Positions 26,249 through 35,044 of a stretch of DNA of 64,000 nt are shown one piece after another. Below the pieces are notes generated by a model that was not told the origin of the DNA, did not search any database, and saw only the letters and a program-made list of their open reading frames with translations. The stretch covers positions 1-64,000 of the forward strand of contig QXWX01000002.1 in the NCBI GenBank assembly GCA_009911175.1. Direction: 5' to 3'. This DNA comes from Lachnospiraceae bacterium (GTDB taxonomy: Bacteria > Bacillota_A > Clostridia > Lachnospirales > Lachnospiraceae). The first letter of the stretch is position 1; every line of letters starts with the position of its first letter. The translations under genes and the position numbers were made by a program.

Positions 26249-27424
26249 TTACATCAGCACCTGATGCAGTGTTTCCGCCAGCACCTCCATGGCATTGCGC
26301 ATTTCCTCCACCGTATTGGTCTGAGCCCCCGCTTCGATCAGCAGTGACTTCGGCATCAGATGCAGATTGTACCGGTATCCCCGCAGGTAGATATGCCGCG
26401 CAAACCCCGGATACATGCTCTCCGACGCAAGCTGCATCTGCAGGGAAAATGCCAGGTTATCCTGGATATATGGATTGTACAGATACTCGATATCCCCGTT
26501 GGTCCTTGTACGGCTCAATCCGTTAAAATACATGATCTTTGCCGTAGGCTTTCCGTCCACCTCCGTCACCAGATGGGTGCCCTCCGCCACGCCGTCCCGG
26601 TGCAGGTCAATGACGACTTCCACCGTGGGATTGGCCTCCAGGACCGGACGGATGGAGGCCTCCGCGTTTTCGTAAGCATTACTCCGGTCCAGCTGTCCGT
26701 TGATGATATCATACACCCCGGTATCATGAATGGCTCCGATCCCCTTGGCATTCAGCAATTGTACCAGATACTCCCCGATCCCGATGATGCTTGTAGCCGG
26801 GTCTCCCGGAGTGGAATCGGCGAATTCTTCCTGAGAATGGGTATGAAAGACCAGCACTTTGGGTCCCTGCGTACTGGTATCGATCTTCATGCTCCTTCCC
26901 AGCAGGTCATCCGCATTCAGCTGCTCCGGTCCGATCATGGTAGAACTGTCAACCGTATAAAAATTGCTGAGGAGATAATCAAAGTCCCGAAGCCTTTCTA
27001 TGGACATGTCGAGGACCGGCTGTCCCGGTGTCGGCACAACATCCTCCACGCTTTCAGTCCCTCCCACCGGATTTCCGTTCTGATCTACCATATGGCCGTC
27101 ATTGGCCTGATTTTCCAGTATTTTTGCGATGGTCTCCTCATCCTCCATGACCGTCCGGTACTGGATCTTCGTATCCAGATACTCCACCAGCGGGATCCAG
27201 TCGAATGCCTGCTCCAGGAGCCATTGCGCAGCAGGCTTGTTTTCCTCCCGGGCCGCATACACCGCCCCCGGCAGATACATCCGCTCCGTACTTTGAAAGA
27301 GCGCCCTCTGCCAGCGGTATCCCCATCCAATGCCTGTACCTCCCGCGGTATCGATAATGATATATGTAAAAGCCAGGCACAGCAGCACTGCCGCGATCCC
27401 CCGGCTCAGTCGTTCTTTTTCCAT
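26249..27424 (-). CDS. spoIIP: Stage II sporulation protein P, peptidoglycan hydrolase
   Basis: A 391-residue SpoIIP: an N-terminal membrane anchor (GIAAVLLCLAFTYIIIDT), a linker, and the amidase domain with KVLVFHTHSQEEF, DTGVYD and VEVVIDLHRDGVAE supplying zinc ligands. With SpoIID and SpoIIM it degrades septal peptidoglycan during engulfment, working from the mother cell side. AGGAGG precedes the ATG. It follows gpr by 51 bases in the usual gpr-spoIIP order of spore formers. Confidence 0.93.
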   Translation of the reverse strand: MEKERLSRGIAAVLLCLAFTYIIIDTAGGTGIGWGYRWQRALFQSTERMYLPGAVYAAREENKPAAQWLLEQAFDWIPLVEYLDTKIQYRTVMEDEETIAKILENQANDGHMVDQNGNPVGGTESVEDVVPTPGQPVLDMSIERLRDFDYLLSNFYTVDSSTMIGPEQLNADDLLGRSMKIDTSTQGPKVLVFHTHSQEEFADSTPGDPATSIIGIGEYLVQLLNAKGIGAIHDTGVYDIINGQLDRSNAYENAEASIRPVLEANPTVEVVIDLHRDGVAEGTHLVTEVDGKPTAKIMYFNGLSRTRTNGDIEYLYNPYIQDNLAFSLQMQLASESMYPGFARHIYLRGYRYNLHLMPKSLLIEAGAQTNTVEEMRNAMEVLAETLHQVLM

Positions 27425-27475
27425 ACACCCTCCTTTAATGAGGGACCGGTCAGATCCCTCATTTTACCTTATTCC

Positions 27476-28453
27476 TTACTCCTCCTCTTTATTCGTGAAA
27501 AGCATATTCAATGCTTCGGAAATTGTATAGCTGATCTGTTTTACCAGCTCATCCTCATCCTTTGGCGTCACAAACATGCCGTTCAGATGGGGAGATATGA
27601 GTTCTTTTACAAGCTCGTATTTTTCCGCGCTGTTGTAAGTCCGCAGAACGTCCCCCACTCCTTTCAGAATTTCCGAGGTTTCCAGCGCTTCGATAAGATT
27701 TTCCATGGTATCATTGGCAATGGTCGCCGCGTCTACGACTGTGGGGACGCCGATCCCGATGACCGGAACTCCCACGGACTCCTTCGTAAGCCCGTTCCTG
27801 TGATTTCCCACTCCGGAACCGGGATGGATGCCAGTATCCGCGATCTGGATGGTCCGATTCAGTCTTCTGGTATTTCTCGCCGCCAGCGCGTCGATGGCGA
27901 TCACCAGATCAGGTTTCGTCTCGTCTACCACCCCTTTTACAATTTCCAGAGTTTCCATTCCTGTCTGCCCCATGACACCGGGTACGATGGCGCTGACCAG
28001 ACGGGCATGCTCCATCCCCATAGCGTATTTTCCATATTCCTTCACAATATGCCGGGTCACGCACAGGTTATCCGCCACATACGGCCCCAGCGCGTCCGGC
28101 GTTACCTGCCGGTTTCCCAGACCTACTACGAGGACGGACAGATCGTCCGTATCCAGCGACCTGCCCCGGATCAGTTCCTCGATATATTCGGAAAGCTTGA
28201 CTGACACCTCCCTGTGGTAATCCTCGTCCGGCACTGCCATATTGGGCGCTTCCATGGTCAGGTAGACGCCCACCGGCTTCCCCATGGTCTTGGCCCCGTT
28301 TTCCGTCTCCACCTTCACACGGGTGATCCGGATCTCCCGTTCCTTGTCGTATTCTTCCTCCAATACCACTCCGGAAATCTCCACATTGTCTGATTCAAAC
28401 CGTTCCTTCTCCTCCAGCGCAAGATCTGTACGCACACTATATTTCTCCAACAT
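27476..28453 (-). CDS. gpr: Germination protease GPR (spore protease)
   Basis: The 325-residue zymogen of the protease that degrades small acid-soluble spore proteins at germination. It starts MLEKYSVRTDLALEEKERF, containing the short propeptide; the mature part includes LVVGLGNRQVTPDALGPYV and VIAIDALAARNTRRLNRTIQ. GPR is a homotetramer made in the forespore and activated by self-cleavage late in development. Its presence shows that the organism forms endospores. It is divergent from rpsT. Confidence 0.95.
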   Translation of the reverse strand: MLEKYSVRTDLALEEKERFESDNVEISGVVLEEEYDKEREIRITRVKVETENGAKTMGKPVGVYLTMEAPNMAVPDEDYHREVSVKLSEYIEELIRGRSLDTDDLSVLVVGLGNRQVTPDALGPYVADNLCVTRHIVKEYGKYAMGMEHARLVSAIVPGVMGQTGMETLEIVKGVVDETKPDLVIAIDALAARNTRRLNRTIQIADTGIHPGSGVGNHRNGLTKESVGVPVIGIGVPTVVDAATIANDTMENLIEALETSEILKGVGDVLRTYNSAEKYELVKELISPHLNGMFVTPKDEDELVKQISYTISEALNMLFTNKEEE

Positions 28454-28493
28454 GTTCTTTCCCTCACTCTACTTATTCTTATAAGACTGCGAA

Positions 28494-28500
28494 TAGTATG
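28494..28500 (-). promoter_or_regulatory. Possible sigma-G -10 element for gpr
   Basis: Reading leftward the site is CATACTA, the sigma-G type -10, about 45 bases before the gpr start. I see no clear -35 at the right spacing. Forespore expression of gpr is known in Bacillus; its use here is inference. Confidence 0.35.
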
Positions 28501-28530
28501 TAGTTTTTACAATATTTTGAGAAATATGTA

Positions 28531-28559
28531 TTGACATCTTTTGACAGTTGGCATAAAAT
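28531..28559 (+). promoter_or_regulatory. rpsT promoter
   Basis: TTGACA (28531-28536) and TAAAAT (28554-28559) with a 17-base spacer. The leader contains the hairpin TCCGTTGG/CCAACGGA (28572-28604). Confidence 0.75.
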
Positions 28560-28708
28560 AAGTGGGTATGTTCCGTTGGTACGTCCGTGTCCGAATCCAA
28601 CGGAGTCATTTTCAGGCAGATTTTATGATCTGTCTGCATTTTGTTATTATTCACAGCTTGTGAAGTGTAACTGCATTTTGATTATTATGTGATTTGGAGG
28701 TGTACAGG

Positions 28709-28972
28709 TTGGCTAATATTAAATCTGCTAAGAAGAGGATTTTGGTAAACGAGACTAAGGCTGCCAGAAATAAAGCGATCAAGTCCAGAGTGAAGACTGC
28801 TGTCAAAAAGGTTGAGACCGCAATTGAGCAGAAGGACGCTGAGACAGCTAAGACAGCTTTGAAGGCTGCCATCGTTGAGATTTCTAAAGCTGGGACAAAG
28901 GGTGTATATCATAAGAACACCGTTTCCAGAAAGATCTCCCGTCTGACCAAGGCTGTCAACGGCATTGCTTAA
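28709..28972 (+). CDS. rpsT: Ribosomal protein S20
   Basis: An 87-residue S20 starting MANIKSAKKRILVNE when read from TTG 28709, which lies 8 bases after GGAGG. Frames starting further upstream would add residues not found in S20. S20 binds 16S rRNA early in assembly of the small subunit. The TTG start fits the tendency of S20 genes in several bacteria to use weak starts, linked to autoregulation. It is followed by a good terminator. Confidence 0.95.
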   Translation: MANIKSAKKRILVNETKAARNKAIKSRVKTAVKKVETAIEQKDAETAKTALKAAIVEISKAGTKGVYHKNTVSRKISRLTKAVNGIA

Positions 28973-28998
28973 GAATAGATATTTATTGAAATAAAAAG

Positions 28999-29031
28999 GC
29001 ATACGCTTCCGTCATGGCGTATGTCTTTTTT
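28999..29031 (+). terminator. rpsT terminator
   Basis: GGCATACGC (28999 onward) pairs with GCGTATGTC (29017-29025) and is followed by TTTTTT. Confidence 0.85.
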
Positions 29032-29061
29032 ATTCTATGGAAAATTCAGAGAATTATCCTG

Positions 29062-29111
29062 ATCTATAAAAGAACAGCAGCCCACGACTGGTCTACTGTT
29101 CTTTTATAGAT
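29062..29111. terminator. Bidirectional terminator between rpsT and ilvC
   Basis: TCTATAAAAGAACAG (29063-29077) pairs perfectly with CTGTTCTTTTATAGA (29096-29110). It serves ilvC leftward and backs up rpsT rightward. Confidence 0.8.
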
Positions 29112-29121
29112 TCATTCTCTA

Positions 29122-30201
<1,080 letters not shown>

Positions 30202-30263
30202 TTAAAGGCTTATTGAGCCTTTAGCTATCCGGTTACAGCTGAATCCCTTATCGAATCCGTGAT

Positions 30264-30764
30264 TCACTCCAGATATGTAACGTCCTTGATCCCTCTGGAC
30301 AATCCCGTGATTCCGGTCCTGGCAAGCTCCAGGATTTCATATCCGTCCAGCAGGTTTAAAAAAGCCTCCAGCTTGGACTGGTCCCCGGTAAGCTCGATCA
30401 TCATGGACTCCGGCTCCACATCCACAATCTTCGCCCGGAAAATATCCGCAATGGAGAGCACCTCCGGACGCTGCTTCGCGTCCGCGCGCACCTTCACCAT
30501 GATCAGTTCCCGGTACACTGCCTCGTCATCCTTGAGGAGCTTGATCTCCCGGACATCCTCCAGTTTACGTACCTGCTTCTCGATCTGGGAGAGGATCAGC
30601 TCATCCCCCGATGATACGACCGTAATCCTGGTAAACCTGGAATCCGCCGTCATCCCTGCCGTTATACTGTCAATACTGTAGCCCCGCCGACTGAACAATC
30701 CCGCAATCCTGCTCAGGACACCCGGGTTATTATCCACCAGCAGAGAGTATACCTGTCTTCTCAT
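30264..30764 (-). CDS. ilvN: Acetolactate synthase small (regulatory) subunit
   Basis: A 166-residue protein with an ACT domain (YSLLVDNNPGVLSRIAGLFSRRGYSIDSITAG) and the ALS small-subunit C-terminal domain. It confers valine feedback inhibition on the catalytic subunit IlvB. The large subunit gene is not adjacent; only ilvC follows, after 122 bases. The separation from ilvB is seen in some Clostridia. Confidence 0.93.
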   Translation of the reverse strand: MRRQVYSLLVDNNPGVLSRIAGLFSRRGYSIDSITAGMTADSRFTRITVVSSGDELILSQIEKQVRKLEDVREIKLLKDDEAVYRELIMVKVRADAKQRPEVLSIADIFRAKIVDVEPESMMIELTGDQSKLEAFLNLLDGYEILELARTGITGLSRGIKDVTYLE

Positions 30765-30883
30765 ACACTATCTCACTTTCTATACCTGATCGGACGAAAT
30801 CCGCCCGTCCCGCAGGGACATGCGTTATGGGATGCCCTTCGGGTATCACTCTTCCGCAAAAACAGAGTGCGTTCTGTTTTTCT
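30765..30883 (-). promoter_or_regulatory. Structured leader of ilvN
   Basis: The leader of about 110 bases has AAAAACAG-N8-CTGTTTTT (30858-30881) right after the promoter, which resembles a terminator. Then come ACCCGAAGGGCAT and the perfect hairpin GTCCC-N3-GGGAC. No T-box or leader peptide is recognisable. Attenuation control is possible but not shown. Confidence 0.4.
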
Positions 30884-30912
30884 ATCATAACAAGTTTGGA
30901 AACGCTTGTCAA
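30884..30912 (-). promoter_or_regulatory. ilvN-ilvC promoter
   Basis: Reading leftward, TTGACA (30907-30912) and TATGAT (30884-30889) with a 17-base spacer. Confidence 0.8.
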
Positions 30913-30975
30913 TATATAAAAATGATTTTCCAGATCCATCCTGCCGCTCAGAATCGTGTGATCGAAAATCTTTTA

Positions 30976-31998
30976 TCAGCTTCTGTAGCCGTCCGGGTTG
31001 TTGGACTGCCATCTCCAGGAATCCGCACACATCTCTTCCACGCCGCGTTCCGCAACCCAGCCCAGTTCCTCCTTTGCCTTCGTTGCGTCGCAGTAACACA
31101 TCGCGATATCTCCTGCCCGGCGCGGCTTGATCTCATAGGGGATCTCTTTGCCGCATGCCTTTTCATATGCCTTCACCACATCCAGCACGCTGTAGCCGAC
31201 GCCTGTCCCAAGATTGTAGATATGAACGCCCTTGCCTTCCTCTGTCCGCATTCTCTCGATTGCCTTTACATGACCCACTGCCAGGTCCACTACATGGATG
31301 TAGTCACGGACTCCGGTTCCGTCATGGGTATCATAATCGTCCCCGAAGACACCCAGACATTTCAGCTTGCCGACCGCAACCTGGGCAATATAGGGAACCA
31401 GGTTGTTCGGAATCCCCTTCGGGTCCTCTCCGATCCGTCCGGACTCATGGGCCCCGATCGGATTGAAGTAACGGAGCAGCATGACATTCCACTCCGGATC
31501 CCCTACGTGCAGGTCTGTCAGGATCTGTTCCAGCATCCCCTTCGTCTGTCCGTACGGATTGGTGATCTGTCCCTTCGGGCATTTCTCCGTGATCGGGATC
31601 TCCGCCGGGTCTCCGTATACGGTCGCGGAAGAACTGAAGATCATATTTTTGCAGCCATGATTTCTCATCACATCGCACAGGATCAATGTTCCGCTGATAT
31701 TATTATGATAATATTCCCATGGCTTGGCCACAGATTCTCCGACTGCTTTGAGCCCTGCGAAATTGATCACAGCCTCAATCTCCTCGTTATCAAAAATCTT
31801 CTCCAGGTCTTCCCGGCTCAATATATCACCTTTATAGAATTTCAATGACTTTCCCGTAATCTCCTTCACACGCTCCAAAGCGACTTCGCTGGAATTGTAA
31901 AGGTTGTCAATCACTACAACTTCATAACCTCTGTTCAAGAGCTCCACACAGGTATGACTTCCAATGTATCCTGCTCCTCCTGCTACTAAAATTGCCAT
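30976..31998 (-). CDS. galE: UDP-glucose 4-epimerase
   Basis: A 340-residue extended SDR that interconverts UDP-glucose and UDP-galactose using bound NAD. It has [20 protein letters not shown] at the N-terminus, [10 protein letters not shown], the catalytic Tyr and Lys in [12 protein letters not shown], and [17 protein letters not shown]. No other gal genes are adjacent, so it probably serves envelope sugar supply as well as galactose use. It has its own sigma-A promoter. Confidence 0.95.
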   Translation of the reverse strand: MAILVAGGAGYIGSHTCVELLNRGYEVVVIDNLYNSSEVALERVKEITGKSLKFYKGDILSREDLEKIFDNEEIEAVINFAGLKAVGESVAKPWEYYHNNISGTLILCDVMRNHGCKNMIFSSSATVYGDPAEIPITEKCPKGQITNPYGQTKGMLEQILTDLHVGDPEWNVMLLRYFNPIGAHESGRIGEDPKGIPNNLVPYIAQVAVGKLKCLGVFGDDYDTHDGTGVRDYIHVVDLAVGHVKAIERMRTEEGKGVHIYNLGTGVGYSVLDVVKAYEKACGKEIPYEIKPRRAGDIAMCYCDATKAKEELGWVAERGVEEMCADSWRWQSNNPDGYRS

Positions 31999-32089
31999 AA
32001 TTCCACTCCTTTTCTGTTTTTTGCGTCATTGCCGCGACAAGCAGACAGACTTAAGGCCCGCTGTTCCAAATCGCTGCGCCTGCGCTATT

Positions 32090-32118
32090 ATTATACGTCT
32101 ATCGGAGTCTCAGGTCAA
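32090..32118 (-). promoter_or_regulatory. galE promoter
   Basis: Reading leftward, TTGACC (32113-32118) and TATAAT (32090-32095) with a 17-base spacer. Confidence 0.75.
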
Positions 32119-32287
32119 TGCTTCATGATGGAACTATCTGAAAAATTCAGGACGTTTTTTCTGGAAAGATTGATTTTGCCCGAAAAAGGATTTAAAATAA
32201 AAAACATTGGAAAATCCATCTGCCGTGTGATAAGATATGTCTCATCCTGGCAGAGCTTTCTAAAAACAATGAAAAAGGAGTGATCTT

Positions 32288-33148
32288 ATGCGTAAGCCCC
32301 CAAAAAGCGCTTATGAGTTCAGTGATGATTTTGAAGTTACCTATGAGGAAGATATCTCCTCCAAATATAAAGTGAATCCGGAAAGTGACGAAGATTCCCG
32401 CAGCGGCGTAAGGACAGAGACCATGACGCAGCCCATGCCCCGTGTCAGGGACAGCAGACGTTACGACCTGTCCATTGAGGATCCGGATGATGGATATGAC
32501 GGTTATTATGACGGCAGGGATGATTATGATTATGAGGATGACGATTATGACAGACCCGGAAACGGCCGGAGGCGCGGCAGCCGAAGTGAGTATCGGGAGC
32601 CTGTCCGTCTGTCCCATGCCAGGCGGAAAAGAAGCGGACAGACTCCCATTGCCGCCCCCATCAAAAAAGGTGGAAGGACCGTGTACCGGATCTCCCAGAC
32701 TATTTTCCGGAACCTGTCGGTGATCCTGATTCTGGCCATCACCGGATTTATGGCCTATAATTTTTTCCGGGGGAGCGCGCCCTACGGCGACATTGAAAAT
32801 GCAGTGGTCTCTCAGAATTATACCCTGGTCCTGGCATCCTATTTTGCCGTAGCCGCTTTCTTCATCCTATTTGAGCTGTTCTCCGCGCTCTGGGCCATGA
32901 CAAGGGTGCGCGTGTATGACGAGACCGGATATTACAAAGAAGATGTAGGCCGGGGGATGTTCTCATTCTTTTTTATTTATATCTGTTCCTACGGCGCCTT
33001 CCTGGTCAATAACTGGATCCCGGAGCGGTTCGAATCTCTCCAGGGCATCCGGGGAGCTCTGGATGTATTCGGCTCCATGCACAATGTCCTGTTCGGCCTG
33101 TGCGCCGCGGGCGTGATCTCCTGCCTGTTCCGGAAATACAGCCTGTAA
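32288..33148 (+). CDS. Unknown membrane protein with a charged, tyrosine-rich N-terminal half
   Basis: The 286-residue protein has about 130 soluble, probably disordered residues rich in Asp, Tyr, Arg and Ser (for example YDGYYDGRDDYDYEDDDYD). A basic stretch and four membrane helices follow: ISQTIFRNLSVILILAITGF, YTLVLASYFAVAAFFILFEL, FSFFFIYICSYGAFLVNNW and the last 25 residues. AAAGGAG precedes the ATG. I do not recognise the family. The layout suggests a membrane scaffold whose acidic tyrosine-rich tail faces the cytoplasm. It is divergent from galE. Confidence 0.75.
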   Translation: MRKPPKSAYEFSDDFEVTYEEDISSKYKVNPESDEDSRSGVRTETMTQPMPRVRDSRRYDLSIEDPDDGYDGYYDGRDDYDYEDDDYDRPGNGRRRGSRSEYREPVRLSHARRKRSGQTPIAAPIKKGGRTVYRISQTIFRNLSVILILAITGFMAYNFFRGSAPYGDIENAVVSQNYTLVLASYFAVAAFFILFELFSALWAMTRVRVYDETGYYKEDVGRGMFSFFFIYICSYGAFLVNNWIPERFESLQGIRGALDVFGSMHNVLFGLCAAGVISCLFRKYSL

Positions 33149-33342
33149 AGATCTGCCGGAAAAATCCTGACATATCCTTGCCCCCTGTCATTCCTATACT
33201 TCGGCGGACTTCCGAAACGGCCGGGCGATTGCTCTCCTGAATGCCAAAACCGCCGCGCTCTGAACATGACGAGCGCAGCGGTCATTCAAATTCCAAAACG
33301 AATTCCAGCTGTACGGGGTGCTGATCCGTAAGGACAGAACGT

Positions 33343-33669
33343 TTAATCCAAAATGATCAGCGCCATAAATACCAGATCTTCCAGCCCCGTATTTTTCAGT
33401 CCGTGTCCGCAGCCGTCCGGCGTAAACGTCACATCCCCTGCTTTTACCGGACGCGGGGTTCCATTATCATCGTATTCCCCTTCTCCGGAAAGGATATAGT
33501 AAGTTTCGCTCTCGTTATGATGCACATGATATCCCAGAGAGCAGCCCTTTTCCAGAGTAACCTCCGCATAAAGTCTGCATTTTCCGTTCAGTTCCTTTTC
33601 TCCCAGAATCTTTTTGATGATCACATGACCTTCTCCTCCGGCCATATTCTCTACACGCTCGATCGTCAT
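33343..33669 (-). CDS. Single-domain cupin
   Basis: A 108-residue cupin-2 fold. Motif 1 is LGYHVHHNESETYYILSGEGE with metal ligands His-His-Glu. Motif 2 is FTPDGCGHGLKNTG with the last His. The metal site is complete, so binding or a small-molecule reaction is possible, but no substrate can be named. Confidence 0.8.
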   Translation of the reverse strand: MTIERVENMAGGEGHVIIKKILGEKELNGKCRLYAEVTLEKGCSLGYHVHHNESETYYILSGEGEYDDNGTPRPVKAGDVTFTPDGCGHGLKNTGLEDLVFMALIILD

Positions 33670-33725
33670 TTTTCCGTTCCTCCTTTTCTCTTTCTACTCT
33701 GTATCTGTCTTTGCGGCAGACGTTC

Positions 33726-34709
33726 CTACAGAAGCTCTGCCCGCAGCGCTGCCCCGTCCTTCGGACTCAGATAAGCCGGCGCAATGTCAAACACGGTCTT
33801 GCAGCCGCTTACGCCTTCCGAGCCAAGCCGGTATGCCGCCCTGGCATATGCCGCCAGGACACTGGCCGTAAATTCCGGGTTGGAATCCAGCTTCAAGCTG
33901 TATTCGATCAGATGGCTGTTCTCTGACTTCCACCCGGTCCTTCCGCTGCGCAGCACGAAACCGCCGTGGGGAATCCCGCTGTGGTCTCTCTCCAGTTCCT
34001 CCTGGCTGATAAAATGTACCGTCGTGTCATAATCCGCAAAATAATTCGGCATGGTTTTGATCTCTTCCTCCACCTTCGCCGCATCCGCCCCTTCTTCCAG
34101 TACCACGAAGCACTCTCTCGTGTGCTTCTGCCGGGTGGACAGATCCGGATTCTCTCCCTTTCTCACGGAATCCAGCGCGGCCTCTACCGGAATCGTATAC
34201 TGCTTGCCGTCCCTGACGCCCTCTACCCTGCGTATGGCGTCGGAATGCCCCTGGCTGACGCCCTTTCCCCAGAACGTATAATCCTTTCCATCCGGAAGGA
34301 TCGCATTGGCATACAGCCGGTTCAGAGAGAACACCCCCGGATCCCAGCCCACGGATATGATTCCCACCTTACCGCCTTTTTTCGCCGCCTCATCCACCCT
34401 GGCAAAATGCTCCGGGATCCTTGCATGGGTATCGAAGCTGTCTACCACATGGAACAGCTCCGCATAGATCGGAGTCTGTTCGGGAAGATCCGTCGCGCTC
34501 CCGCCGCACAGGATCATCACATTGATCCTGTCCTTCCAGTCCTGCGCTTCGGATATGCCGCACACACATGCACCTTCTGTCAGGATCTTTACATCTGCCG
34601 GATCCCTGCGGGTAAAGACTGCCGCCAGCTCCATATCCGGATTCTGCTTCACGGCACATTCCACACCCCTGCCCAGATTGCCATAGCCTAAAATACCGAT
34701 TCTTATCAT
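33726..34709 (-). CDS. ddh: meso-Diaminopimelate D-dehydrogenase
   Basis: A 327-residue NADP enzyme that reductively aminates tetrahydrodipicolinate to meso-DAP in one step, feeding peptidoglycan and lysine. It starts MIRIGILGYGNLGRGVECAV. Substrate-site motifs include FTRRDP, SVGWDPGVFSLNRLYA, FWGKGVSQGHSDAIRRV and the C-terminal FDIAPAYLSPKDG. The start at 34709 is chosen by protein similarity; ATG 34715 two codons earlier is closer to the GAGG site and also possible. It is a single gene. Confidence 0.93.
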   Translation of the reverse strand: MIRIGILGYGNLGRGVECAVKQNPDMELAAVFTRRDPADVKILTEGACVCGISEAQDWKDRINVMILCGGSATDLPEQTPIYAELFHVVDSFDTHARIPEHFARVDEAAKKGGKVGIISVGWDPGVFSLNRLYANAILPDGKDYTFWGKGVSQGHSDAIRRVEGVRDGKQYTIPVEAALDSVRKGENPDLSTRQKHTRECFVVLEEGADAAKVEEEIKTMPNYFADYDTTVHFISQEELERDHSGIPHGGFVLRSGRTGWKSENSHLIEYSLKLDSNPEFTASVLAAYARAAYRLGSEGVSGCKTVFDIAPAYLSPKDGAALRAELL

Positions 34710-35044
34710 CTGCATATACCTCTTTATCTCTAAACTATGCGCATCTGCCTGTTTTCTCTGCAGATACGGCACAAATTCAGAAAGCCTGCCGCTGATCATC
34801 CTTTCGAATACATGGATATCCGTAAAAAACTGCCCCGGCAGCTTTCCGCTTATTTATTATAGTCTCTCCCCCCATATTATGCAAGGTATTCTTTACTGCG
34901 TGACGGGCAGACTTCGTCCGATTAGGTATGGATTTTTTCTGGAAAATGAGCTATGATTATATTGCTGTCGGATGGAACAGAATCTCAGCCACCCGGCAAT
35001 TCCTGTCAAAGTTCCATAAGGATGAGACACAGGGGGGGGAAACA
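34710..35044. other. Intergenic region between ddh and the hybrid kinase
   Basis: The genes are divergent. No riboswitch, clear promoter or gene is seen. A leftward CATAAT near 34880 may be the ddh -10, but without a good -35. GGGGGGGGAA just before 35045 is the kinase ribosome binding site. Confidence 0.4.

Noticed and set aside
26360..28204. Long + strand frame opposite spoIIP and gpr
   Set aside because: It spans two well-defined genes and their gap on the other strand and encodes nothing recognisable; a by-product of GC-rich third positions.
34710..35044. Lysine riboswitch before ddh
   Set aside because: The leader is short and shows none of the expected helices; nothing supports it.
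34928..35044. Upstream ATG for the hybrid kinase at 34928
   Set aside because: It would add 39 residues before the membrane anchor and has no ribosome binding site; ATG 35045 has a strong one.
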